Shown here piece by piece: positions 8,567 to 15,282 of a DNA stretch of 16,820 nucleotides. Under the pieces are notes generated by a model. It saw only the letters and a list, made by a program, of their open reading frames with translations, was not told the DNA's origin and made no database searches. Every line of letters starts with the position of its first letter. The first letter of the stretch is position 1. A program made the translations under genes and the position numbers. Source of the DNA: Crocinitomicaceae bacterium (lineage in GTDB: Bacteria > Bacteroidota > Bacteroidia > Flavobacteriales_D > Crocinitomicaceae); assembly GCA_030833265.1 (NCBI GenBank), contig JAURHO010000021.1, positions 1 through 16,820 of the forward strand, read 5' to 3'.

Positions 8567-8639
8567 TGGCCCATGGTGTAACTGGCAACACGTCTGATTT
8601 TGGTTCAGAAGAGTCTAGGTTCGAGCCCTAGTGGGCCAA
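8567..8639 (+). tRNA. tRNA-Gln, anticodon TTG
   Basis: A full cloverleaf folds by eye. The acceptor stem is TGGCCCA (8567-8573) with TGGGCCA (8632-8638), seven pairs. The D arm is GTGT / ACAC with loop AACTGGCA. The anticodon arm TCTGA / TCAGA carries the loop TTTTGGT, so the anticodon is TTG (glutamine, reading CAA and by wobble CAG). A 5-base variable loop AGAGT and the T arm CTAGG-TTCGAGC-CCTAG follow. The discriminator base is A at 8639; the next bases are CAA, so the CCA end is not encoded and must be added after transcription. It has its own promoter upstream and a terminator directly downstream. Confidence 0.97.
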
Positions 8640-8640
8640 C

Positions 8641-8671
8641 AAAAAAGCCTCCCAATCGGGAGGCTTTTTTT
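8641..8671. terminator. Bidirectional intrinsic terminator between tRNA-Gln and convergent peptide gene
   Basis: GCCTCCC (8647-8653) and GGGAGGC (8658-8664) form a perfect 7-bp GC-rich stem with loop AATC. Seven T follow on the plus strand (8665-8671) and six A precede (8641-8646), which read as a T tract on the minus strand. It can therefore end both the tRNA transcript and the minus-strand unit that finishes with the 59-residue peptide gene at 8693. Confidence 0.93.
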
Positions 8672-8692
8672 ATGTTATATAAGAGCAAATTC

Positions 8693-8872
8693 TTATTTGA
8701 ACAACTTAAATGCTTTTAAAGACATTAAAGGGTCTTGAGTAGGCATTCCTTCAACTGGTGGAGGAGACATCATTACCATTGAGATTTCATTGTCCAATGC
8801 AACTTTTTCAACTTGAGGCGCAACGTAAGTTTTCTTTGTTGCTGCTTGACTATTATTTTGAGTTGTTTTCAT
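8693..8872 (-). CDS. Small protein of 59 residues, unknown function
   Basis: A short frame coding 59 residues from the ATG at 8872; an in-frame TTG at 8890 would add six residues but the ATG is preferred. The protein starts MKTTQNNSQAATKKTYVAPQ, continues VEKVALDNEISMVMMSPPPV and ends SLKAFKLFK. It has no signal peptide, membrane helix or cysteine; it is rich in Met and Pro in its second half. Short Bacteroidota proteins with a Lys-rich start, a YxxPxVE segment, an acidic LDxE segment and then a small-residue/proline stretch are familiar to me as uncharacterised hypotheticals, but I cannot name a family. It starts 27 bp after the stop codon of the large T9SS cargo gene and ends just before a terminator, so the two are probably co-transcribed. 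That position, the terminator and the plausible composition support a real gene; its role is unknown. Confidence 0.65.
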   Translation of the reverse strand: MKTTQNNSQAATKKTYVAPQVEKVALDNEISMVMMSPPPVEGMPTQDPLMSLKAFKLFK

Positions 8873-8899
8873 CTTTTTCAAATATTTCAATTGAACTGC

Positions 8900-11800
8900 T
8901 TACTGTTGGATAAATACTTTGCGTACTTCTACGCCAGAAGTAGAGTTCAAGGTTACATAATAAATACCATTTGCTTGTGCAAGTTGTACACTTGTCTCTA
9001 AATTGTTAGTAGAACCCGTGTAAACAACTTTACCAGCAGCATCTGTAATTTGGATATCAGTTACACCTTCAGTAGCTGCAGGCAATTTGATCACTACCAC
9101 ACCAGCAGCTTCTGCATGTACGCTTGCACCTTTTCCGCTGAAGTTAGCAGAGCTGTTTACTTCGTTGTAAACGTTTGTAGGTACTGCGTCATCGATGAGT
9201 TGGAAGTGGAGTACAAAACGCTCTGCATTCATTCCTGAGGCAGCATAGAACTCATAAACCGTTCCTGGCTCAAGTGCTTGGATGATTTCTTCTTGCTTGT
9301 CTTCTAACCAAACCAATCCGTTTGAAATTTCAAGGTCTTTGATGATGAAGCTATGAACCCCCGTTGTTGGTAATTCCATGGTGATCGGTAAAGACTGTTG
9401 TTTTTTCGCTGCATTCAAAGCGTTAATGACAATTTTTTTCCCTCCAACACTTGTATAAAACTGTGGGTAATTGGCTTGCATCATTTTGTCTGCATCCAGC
9501 TGATCTAAACCATTGGTAGCTTGATCTTCAGTGTAGACAATTAACTGATCCATATTTTCAGCTTGCTTTAAATTCATTCGAATTAAAACAAAGTCATTAT
9601 CATTAGAAGACTTCAAGCCGGCCACTGAATTATTTTCAGCAATAAAGTGTGAACGGTCCGTATTGTTAAATGTTAAACTAGCCGCTTGACCAAAGTTTGA
9701 AACACGCACCCAGAAAGACTGCATTGGCGGAATGTATCGGGTTAAAATGGTAGACCCGATTGTTGTGCCAACACCGCTCGCATTCACCGTTCCAAAGTTC
9801 ATCCCAGAACCATCGTGCGTACGATACCACATGGTACCACCAATATTGGTTTTTGTAACTGTAGTCCAGTCAATATAGGATGGATAAGGGTTTGAAACCA
9901 GATTAAAGCCTTGAAAACCTGAACCTGAACTGGTTAAGTTATTAGTTGTTATCGAACCGTTATTTATGATACCGCCTGTGAAAGTAATGGTTGAAGTTGT
10001 AGGGATGGCTTGCGTGTAATAACCTCTTCCTACTTCTAAATTTTCAGGAGAAGCGTTTGTTAGCGCAATCCAACTATTATTTACCTCATCACGTTTTTTA
10101 AGCACGTTAGCTGTATTTGATGCAAAATACACAGAAGAGCTAGCAGCAGAAACAGGACTTCCTAAGTACCAAAATCGACCTGAAGGAGTTGTGCTTCCTG
10201 CACCTGTGACATCTTGTTTAACATTGTAAGTTCCAATTCCACCTGAAGCAATTGTACTAGATGCACCTTGCACCAATGTTGCTCCGTTTTCAAGCGTTAA
10301 AACTCCATTGTTGGTAAGGATACCATTTAAAGTGAATTTATCTGATGCACCTACAATCAGTTGGCCTGCTGAAATTGTTAGATCTCCTTGTAGCACAACA
10401 TCGTTTCCAATAGTAAGCGTATTTGTTGGAGACCCCGTATGGTTAAGCGTTAAACTTCCCATGGTATTTGCCCCTGGGGTAAAGTTAATTGTTCCAAGAG
10501 ATCCTGAATTTGTTTTGTTCAATGTGAAATCCGTAGTGGGACTTACAGAAATTGTTCCGGTACTCAAACTAAAAGCTGTCGTACCACCTGGAAAAAATGT
10601 TAAATCATTCCCATTCATGTTTAAGACGGAGCCAGAAATTAAAATGACCCCTCCACTCGTTGCATTTCCAAGCAATAAATCACTTGAGCCACCCGTCGTC
10701 GATAATAAAATTGTATTTGCCGTTGTTGCTGTGATTCTAAACCACCTAACCGTATTTCCTGCGCCGATAATAGTTTGAGTTCCTCCGGCTGAACCAGTTG
10801 TTCTTAATGTGATTGAGTTAGCATCTGCTGGTGGAGTTACTGTTCCTACATAAGTTAAATCCCCTTTTAAATCAATGGAAGAAAAAGGAGATGAAGAGAG
10901 TCCATTGAGTTGTGTGTTTGAGAGCGTCAAATTTCCTAAAATGGTTGTAGTGTTTCCTTGAAATGATTTGGTTCCTGCTCCTGTTAATTTTAAATTTCCA
11001 TATGAAAGATTGAGCGGAATGTTTAATGAAATATCTTTAAATTCCACTGTGCTATTAGTAGCCAGACTATTGAATGTAGGTAGTGAACTGTTTTCAACAG
11101 TCAATTCAGCATTATTAGACACATCAATCAATCCTGAAAAAGCCGCAGTACTTGGTATTGTAAAATCGATTGCATTTGTTCCATCTCCAACCACCACTTT
11201 TGAACCTGTTCCTGATACCGTCCAAGGATTTGAAATACTTGCCGTTGACCTATTTCTGATTTCATAAATTACGCCTGCAGCAGTAAAATTCGATGGTGCT
11301 GTTCCAGAACCATCCATACTTGTCCCCCATGTGTTTAAGTCACTTACATCACCAGTTGACTTCGAATATAATGTTCCTGTGCGCAGACCACTCACAGCAA
11401 CATTCACATCAGTTGCACCAGTACTAGAATTTTGAATATTACCAGAGAATGCACCTATTGACGATGCATTTTGTCTGACATATATCGTTACAGGTTCATT
11501 TAAAATATTGCCCCCACTAACTGAAAGCGTGATTGGATTATTAGAAAAACCACTACCAGAAGTCATTGAAATCTCATAATTAGACGGCGGAGTTACAATA
11601 GCATTTCCAGTCAAATTATCTCCAGAAATAGTAAAACTCTGCTCAGTAGAAGGAGATGAAGAATTCTGGGAAAAACTGTTTAAAGTAGAAAGTGAAGTTA
11701 TTATTAGTGGTGTGGAAACCACATAACTAGTCCATGATAAATCATCAATTTTAATTTGAGACCCGGCTGTTCTCAACTCAACTATAACAGACCCGACTAT

Positions 11801-12226
11801 ATTGATCGATGCTGAATATGTGACAACTGTATTGGTATTTGGGTCAACAATAATAGTACTCCCTTGCTTCGAACCATTTACCCATACCTCAATGGATCTA
11901 GAAGAAGTTCCTGTAAATGCTCTAGAATAAGAAAACTGTATCGTACCTATTCCACCTGAAACTTGAGGTGATGTAATCGTCCCTGATCCGTTCGTACAGA
12001 TTGCTTTACCATTAATTGTTTGATCTGTCCGAGCCAATGTCGCAGACCAACTTAAAGATCCATTACCCGTCCAATTTCTCGTTAAATAGGACGCCGTGGA
12101 TGCAGTTGGAATATTAGAAAAATCTTCACTCACCTGCCCCTCAACTCTTCCCACAACTAAAAAAGTGAAAGCGATCACTAAAATTGAAAATAAATTCCTA
12201 GTAAAATTCAAAGACTTCATAAACAT
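8900..12226 (-). CDS. Large secreted surface protein with T9SS C-terminal sorting domain
   Basis: An 1108-residue exported protein. Residues 1-30 form a signal peptide (basic MFMKSLNFTRN, hydrophobic core to about 26, then EGQ). About 33-170 is a beta-sandwich that looks like a carbohydrate- or ligand-binding module ending in KIDDLSW. About 174-282 is an Ig-like domain (FTISGDNLTGNAIVTPPSNY). About 286-660 is Ser/Thr/Gly/Asn-rich with many short beta repeats (TLENGATLVQG, GNLTLSNTQLNG type), as in beta-helical adhesins. About 668-870 holds a GRFWYLGSPVSA segment and a NLVSNPYPSYIDW segment. About 878-1010 is the module often found just before the sorting signal (VWLEDKQEEIIQALEPG, AERFVLHFQL). 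About 1025-1108 is the T9SS sorting domain (TDIQITDAAGKVVYTG; GIYYVTLNSTSGVEVRKVF). It should cross the outer membrane by T9SS and stay on the surface or be released. No catalytic motif was seen; adhesion is a guess. An ATG at 12220 is an alternative start. Confidence 0.9.
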   Translation of the reverse strand: MFMKSLNFTRNLFSILVIAFTFLVVGRVEGQVSEDFSNIPTASTASYLTRNWTGNGSLSWSATLARTDQTINGKAICTNGSGTITSPQVSGGIGTIQFSYSRAFTGTSSRSIEVWVNGSKQGSTIIVDPNTNTVVTYSASINIVGSVIVELRTAGSQIKIDDLSWTSYVVSTPLIITSLSTLNSFSQNSSSPSTEQSFTISGDNLTGNAIVTPPSNYEISMTSGSGFSNNPITLSVSGGNILNEPVTIYVRQNASSIGAFSGNIQNSSTGATDVNVAVSGLRTGTLYSKSTGDVSDLNTWGTSMDGSGTAPSNFTAAGVIYEIRNRSTASISNPWTVSGTGSKVVVGDGTNAIDFTIPSTAAFSGLIDVSNNAELTVENSSLPTFNSLATNSTVEFKDISLNIPLNLSYGNLKLTGAGTKSFQGNTTTILGNLTLSNTQLNGLSSSPFSSIDLKGDLTYVGTVTPPADANSITLRTTGSAGGTQTIIGAGNTVRWFRITATTANTILLSTTGGSSDLLLGNATSGGVILISGSVLNMNGNDLTFFPGGTTAFSLSTGTISVSPTTDFTLNKTNSGSLGTINFTPGANTMGSLTLNHTGSPTNTLTIGNDVVLQGDLTISAGQLIVGASDKFTLNGILTNNGVLTLENGATLVQGASSTIASGGIGTYNVKQDVTGAGSTTPSGRFWYLGSPVSAASSSVYFASNTANVLKKRDEVNNSWIALTNASPENLEVGRGYYTQAIPTTSTITFTGGIINNGSITTNNLTSSGSGFQGFNLVSNPYPSYIDWTTVTKTNIGGTMWYRTHDGSGMNFGTVNASGVGTTIGSTILTRYIPPMQSFWVRVSNFGQAASLTFNNTDRSHFIAENNSVAGLKSSNDNDFVLIRMNLKQAENMDQLIVYTEDQATNGLDQLDADKMMQANYPQFYTSVGGKKIVINALNAAKKQQSLPITMELPTTGVHSFIIKDLEISNGLVWLEDKQEEIIQALEPGTVYEFYAASGMNAERFVLHFQLIDDAVPTNVYNEVNSSANFSGKGASVHAEAAGVVVIKLPAATEGVTDIQITDAAGKVVYTGSTNNLETSVQLAQANGIYYVTLNSTSGVEVRKVFIQQ

Positions 12227-12261
12227 AATTTAATTGCAAAGGTCGTTCACATATGCTTGTG

Positions 12262-12292
12262 CTAAATTATGCCACTGTTATTGTTTTGTCAA
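12262..12292 (-). promoter_or_regulatory. Candidate promoter of the T9SS cargo / small-peptide unit
   Basis: On the minus strand TTG (12292-12290) is followed after 20 bp by TAATTTAG (12269-12262), seven of eight letters of TANNTTTG allowing the free positions. The start of transcription would be near 12256, leaving a leader of about 30 nt before the ATG at 12226. It lies in the 84-bp gap after the preceding minus-strand gene, where no terminator hairpin was seen. Confidence 0.55.
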
Positions 12293-12310
12293 CCATAAGT
12301 GAAGGCAGAT

Positions 12311-13279
12311 TTACACAATTTTAGATGAGTTTTGCACAATTCCTCCCGTGTGAACAAATAGGATGCGCTTTGGTTCGGGATTGGTTTTGAATTTTTTGGT
12401 GGTTTCGGTGAGGAAAGTTTGGAGGCCGAGGAGGGCTTTTGCTGTGTATACAGGTTCGATAGTGAATTGATTGGTGGCGTTGAATTGCTCGGTGAAATTG
12501 AGGAGTTCGGGGGTGGTTTTGGCATAGCCGCCGTGGTGGAAGTCATTTAGAACTTGAACTTGTTGGAGGGGGAATTGGAGGTGTGCGGTGTGGGGGTTTT
12601 GTTGGGCGGCGTGTGCGAGGGTTTGCATTTCGGAAATGGAGTCGAAACCTTTGAGGACGGGGATGACGATTAGTTTGGTTGAAGGTGGTAAGGCCGTTAG
12701 GATGCCTAAACTTGTGGTGGTGGTGCCTTGTGCGAGGCAAACGAGGTCAAAATGTTGGTTGTTGTTTTGAGCAACTGCTTCTTGATAAATTTCGGCACAG
12801 CCTAATAGTCCTTCGGGGTTGGCGCCTCCTTCCGGGATGACCCAAGTTGCTTGGTCTTGAATGTGGAGCAGGCCGCTTTGGTGTTTTTGCGCTTGATAAC
12901 TTGATCTGGAGATGAATTCTAGTTGCATGCCGAGTTGGGCGCAGTGTTTCAGCAGTGTGTTGCTTTGCGCGTTGAGCTCTTCTCCTCTCACCCGTCCAAT
13001 GATCTGAAAACCAAGTGCGTTAGCCGCTGCAGCGCTTGCTAACAGGTGGTTTGAATAGGCACCTCCGAAAGTAAGGATTTGCTTAACACCGGCCTTTTGA
13101 GCTGCTTCTAAATTGCCCTGAAGCTTGCGGAGTTTGTTGCCTGAGATTTCTTGGTGAATTAAATCGTCGCGTTTAACGAACAATTGCAGGGCCTCTGTGT
13201 TAAGCAAGGGTAAGCGAAAGCTTTCTAAATGCGAATGACTTTTTAAATTTGCAAACCAACTAGACAACTGCATATCCAT
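12311..13279 (-). CDS. PLP-dependent ACC deaminase / D-cysteine desulfhydrase family protein
   Basis: A 322-residue cytosolic enzyme of the fold-type II PLP family (tryptophan synthase beta superfamily), grouped with 1-aminocyclopropane-1-carboxylate deaminase and D-cysteine desulfhydrase. The N-terminal block VKRDDLIHQEISGNKLRKL (35-53) carries the PLP lysine K49. GGAYSNHLLASAAAANALG (72-90) is the cofactor-ring block, with S76, N77 and H78. EGGANPEGLLG (150-160) and CLAQGTTTTSLGIL (181-194) fit the phosphate-binding and glycine-rich regions, and HTGGI (310-314) the C-terminal block. The substrate cannot be settled from sequence; true ACC deaminase activity is only one possibility and many Bacteroidota members are unassigned. 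The start at 13279 shares two bases with the divergent DUF5522 start; an ATG at 13273 (residue 3) would remove that overlap. The coding strand is notably C-rich and G-poor between about 12330 and 12760. Confidence 0.88.
   Translation of the reverse strand: MDMQLSSWFANLKSHSHLESFRLPLLNTEALQLFVKRDDLIHQEISGNKLRKLQGNLEAAQKAGVKQILTFGGAYSNHLLASAAAANALGFQIIGRVRGEELNAQSNTLLKHCAQLGMQLEFISRSSYQAQKHQSGLLHIQDQATWVIPEGGANPEGLLGCAEIYQEAVAQNNNQHFDLVCLAQGTTTTSLGILTALPPSTKLIVIPVLKGFDSISEMQTLAHAAQQNPHTAHLQFPLQQVQVLNDFHHGGYAKTTPELLNFTEQFNATNQFTIEPVYTAKALLGLQTFLTETTKKFKTNPEPKRILFVHTGGIVQNSSKIV
13222..13251 (+). promoter_or_regulatory. Promoter of the DUF5522 gene, inside the divergent enzyme gene
   Basis: A perfect TAAATTTG (-7) lies at 13244-13251, with TTTC (13222-13225, one letter off TTTG) 18 bp upstream. 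Predicted transcription start is near 13257-13259, about 20 bp before the DUF5522 ATG at 13278. The whole element falls inside the N-terminal codons of the minus-strand PLP enzyme gene. Confidence 0.6.
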
Positions 13280-13475
13280 GAGCGAAGATTTTTCTGGTTT
13301 TTCTAAGCGCGGAAACTTAAACGAAGAGGATTATTATTTGAGCGAGGAAGGCTACATTGTTTTTACAGAAGCTTATCACCTGAAACGCGGTTATTGCTGT
13401 AAAAGCGGCTGCAAGCATTGCCCCTATGGTTATGATGCCAAAACGCACACGGTTGGCCCCAAAAAAGAAAATTAA
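13278..13475 (+). CDS. DUF5522 family small cysteine-rich protein
   Basis: A 65-residue protein of the DUF5522 type. The diagnostic core runs NEEDYYLSEEGYIVFTEAYH (15-34), then LKRGYCCKSGCKHCPYGYD, with four cysteines in a CCxxxCxxC arrangement that could bind a metal ion such as zinc or an iron-sulfur cluster; that role is inference and the family has no established function. The length is normal for the family. The gene is locked between its neighbours: its ATG overlaps the start codon of the minus-strand PLP enzyme and its TAA overlaps the stop codon of the minus-strand acyltransferase. A promoter-like element lies within the PLP enzyme gene about 30 bp upstream of the ATG. Confidence 0.9.
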   Translation: MSEDFSGFSKRGNLNEEDYYLSEEGYIVFTEAYHLKRGYCCKSGCKHCPYGYDAKTHTVGPKKEN

Positions 13476-14014
13476 TCAATTCCTTTTTCCGGATATTTCC
13501 CTTTGTAGTTTTTCAAGATGTCTTTGATTTTTTGAATATCGGCATCGGCGTCGCCCGAGGGCCAAACCAAGCTATGAAAGCCGCCTGTTTTAGTTGCAAA
13601 ATCAATGTAGGCAACATAAATAGGCACCTTGGCTTTTTCAGCTACATAATAAAAACCTTTTTTCCAGTCGGGGTTGTAGCTGCGGGTTCCTTCCGGAGAA
13701 AACACCATGTACATCGTTTCGTTTTCTTCGAAATATTTGATTGCGGTATCCGTGAGGTTATTTTTCTTTTTGCGGTCTACTGGAATGCCGCCAATGGCTT
13801 TTAAAAACCAACCAAGCGGGCCAATAAAGAGCTCTTTTTTCATGAGGTAACGCCCTTTTACGCCATATTGGTAAAAGGCCAAGCGCCCTAGAATGAAATC
13901 CCAGTTAGAGGTGTGCGGCCCAACAGCAACGACGCATTTTGGAATGCCTGCCGGCGGGTTCGGATCGACCTTCCAGCCGATGAGCCAAAAAATAAATTTT
14001 GCAACGAACTTCAT
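13472..14014 (-). CDS. PlsC-like 1-acylglycerol-3-phosphate acyltransferase family protein
   Basis: A 180-residue lysophospholipid acyltransferase-fold protein, expected at the cytosolic face of the inner membrane and moving an acyl chain to a lysophospholipid or similar acceptor. It carries the catalytic HX4D motif as HTSNWD (H34, D39), a GIPVDRK block (76-82) that matches acceptor-binding motif II, and SPEGTRS (106-112) with E108 and R111 of the EGTR motif. A hydrophobic N-terminal segment (about 4-13) may insert into the membrane. At 180 residues it is shorter than classical PlsC (about 240) and resembles the compact members common in Bacteroidota, whose exact substrate is often unknown (phospholipid, ornithine lipid or other). 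Its stop overlaps that of the DUF5522 gene by four bases (TTAA), and its start lies 42 bp from a divergent gene. Confidence 0.9.
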   Translation of the reverse strand: MKFVAKFIFWLIGWKVDPNPPAGIPKCVVAVGPHTSNWDFILGRLAFYQYGVKGRYLMKKELFIGPLGWFLKAIGGIPVDRKKKNNLTDTAIKYFEENETMYMVFSPEGTRSYNPDWKKGFYYVAEKAKVPIYVAYIDFATKTGGFHSLVWPSGDADADIQKIKDILKNYKGKYPEKGID

Positions 14015-14056
14015 GCCCTAAAGTTAAGCAATTCATCTTTCATCTATCTTTACACC
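14015..14056. promoter_or_regulatory. 42-bp divergent intergenic region expected to hold two promoters
   Basis: The gap must serve the acyltransferase (minus) and the 399-residue protein (plus). Each strand has one degenerate -7 candidate ending in A rather than G: TATCTTTA at 14045-14052 (plus) and TAACTTTA (minus, 14026-14019). Neither has a clear TTG at -33, and both lie very close to the start codons, which would give leaderless or nearly leaderless messages. Confidence in these exact boxes is low. Confidence 0.3.
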
Positions 14057-15256
14057 ATGAAGTTCTTCAAGGAAGTTATTTCTTTACTCGTGATCTTGGC
14101 CTTGATCGGCACTTTTGCGCTGTTGAGCCCTTTCCTTGTATTGCCCAAAGCACGCGGCGCCATTGCCCCTGACTTCAGTAGCCAAGACTTTAGTTTACAG
14201 CTCATTCCAATCCAAGTAGTTCAAACCTGGATCCTAGAACAGCAGTCTGTTTCAAAAGATGTTGAGGTGCAGGAAACTCTTAAAAACTTCAGTAAAAAAA
14301 TACAATTCAAAGAAAATACGGCGCTTGAAGGATTTATTTATAATCCCTTTGGTGCTGTCGGGATGTATGTTTTAGCGAACGGACAACAAAGGTATACCTG
14401 TTATTTTGTAGCTGGAAGCAATCAGCAAACGGGTTGGTTATCAGATGAGTATTATGCGCATCCGAATGGCCTGTTTTCTTTTAATACAGCCCTTACACCT
14501 GCGCTCAAACAACATTTTGAAGCCAGCTTGAAGGCCGCCAAATGGACCACCAAAAAATTTGAAGCCCGAAAACTCAAATTTGAATTATCCAAAGCGCCTT
14601 ACTTATTAGAATGGCAGAAACACGGATTTGCGCTCCACGTTCCGAAAGAAAGCCCCTTGAACAAAAACAAAATGTTGCAACCAAATGGTTTTCATTTGAG
14701 CTGCCCACTTGCCCTGCATGATCTTTTAGGTGAACAAACACCATTAAATGGCCTTACTGCCATTTCCATGAATTATTACGGCGCCAAACTCAATGAAAAA
14801 CAAGGGCTCGAACTTGCATTTGAAACCTTGTTGTCTTTTCAAACTGATGCCAAGCTTCAGGAATTTCTTAGTGCGGTTCAAAAACTTGACAACGATTGGG
14901 AGTGGCATCCTAATTATGTCCGAATCAACGATGCCAATTACGCCTTTAAAAAAGAGGGCAACAATTTGTTTGTCTGTAGCTCTCCGCAAAAATATTTGAA
15001 AGGTGGAAATTTTGCCTCACAACTAAAAACGCAGAGCCTTTATTGCGCCGGAGATCCTAAACTATTGACCAAACTAGACAACGCAGGCTGGGCTGCTGCG
15101 GTGCTCGAATTATTCCCGATTTACCGCGCCCTCAATGACCTCAGCGCACGCACGAAGTCTGTGTCTACACACAACCAAACCATCAGTTGGCAACTTCATA
15201 AGAAGTATTATGCCGCAGGTGAATTCCTAAAACTCTTCGGAACGGCTTTTGAGTAA
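14057..15256 (+). CDS. Membrane-anchored protein of 399 residues, unknown function
   Basis: I do not recognise this family. The frame stays open further upstream, to 13913, but that part runs antisense to the acyltransferase gene; the ATG at 14057 begins a typical membrane anchor, MKFFKEVISLLVILALIGTF, with hydrophobic residues to about 30, and is the chosen start. The remaining 365 residues are soluble, presumably on the periplasmic side, with mixed alpha/beta composition and no repeats. Two similar halves may exist: each has a GxYVLANG- or GNNLFVCSS-like strand pair followed by a helix. One cysteine pair is possible (C115, then others near LSCPL and LYCAGD). No catalytic motif, lipobox or T9SS signal was seen. 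It is followed by a weak hairpin and T tract and then a separate T9SS cargo gene. Confidence 0.85.
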   Translation: MKFFKEVISLLVILALIGTFALLSPFLVLPKARGAIAPDFSSQDFSLQLIPIQVVQTWILEQQSVSKDVEVQETLKNFSKKIQFKENTALEGFIYNPFGAVGMYVLANGQQRYTCYFVAGSNQQTGWLSDEYYAHPNGLFSFNTALTPALKQHFEASLKAAKWTTKKFEARKLKFELSKAPYLLEWQKHGFALHVPKESPLNKNKMLQPNGFHLSCPLALHDLLGEQTPLNGLTAISMNYYGAKLNEKQGLELAFETLLSFQTDAKLQEFLSAVQKLDNDWEWHPNYVRINDANYAFKKEGNNLFVCSSPQKYLKGGNFASQLKTQSLYCAGDPKLLTKLDNAGWAAAVLELFPIYRALNDLSARTKSVSTHNQTISWQLHKKYYAAGEFLKLFGTAFE

Positions 15257-15282
15257 AATATTGGAAACGTATTTTATTTTTT
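15254..15282 (+). terminator. Weak AT-only hairpin with T tract after the 399-residue gene
   Basis: TAAAATA (15254-15260, beginning with the stop codon itself) pairs exactly with TATTTTA (15270-15276) around a 9-base loop and is followed by six T (15277-15282). The geometry is that of an intrinsic terminator but the stem has no GC pair, so it would be weak. The -33 TTG of the next promoter falls inside its loop. Confidence 0.4.

Noticed and set aside
8873..8890. TTG start adding six residues to the 59-residue peptide
   Set aside because: The ATG at 8872 gives a conventional start right where the Lys/Thr/Asn-rich leader begins; TTG starts are rare and the extra residues add no recognisable feature.
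10308..10778. Open plus-strand frame of 156 codons antisense to the T9SS cargo gene
   Set aside because: It mirrors the Ser/Thr/Gly/Asn-rich repeat region of the real gene on the other strand, has no signal, motif or promoter, and reads as a low-complexity Val/Pro/Phe string.
8900..12226. Search by eye for the Bacteroides-type O-glycosylation motif D(S/T)(A/I/L/V/M/T) in the T9SS cargo, to link it with DUF2723
   Set aside because: No Asp-Ser or Asp-Thr pair fitting the motif was found in the cargo protein, so a client relation is not supported by sequence.
12289..12740. Pro/Ser/Thr- and His/Arg-rich minus-strand frames near the PLP enzyme gene
   Set aside because: They are out-of-phase readings of the C-rich coding strand of the enzyme gene; the odd composition reflects the skew, not a gene.
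13913..14056. Upstream extension of the 399-residue protein by 48 codons
   Set aside because: The extension runs antisense through the acyltransferase active-site region and has a non-signal composition, whereas the ATG at 14057 begins a clean membrane anchor.
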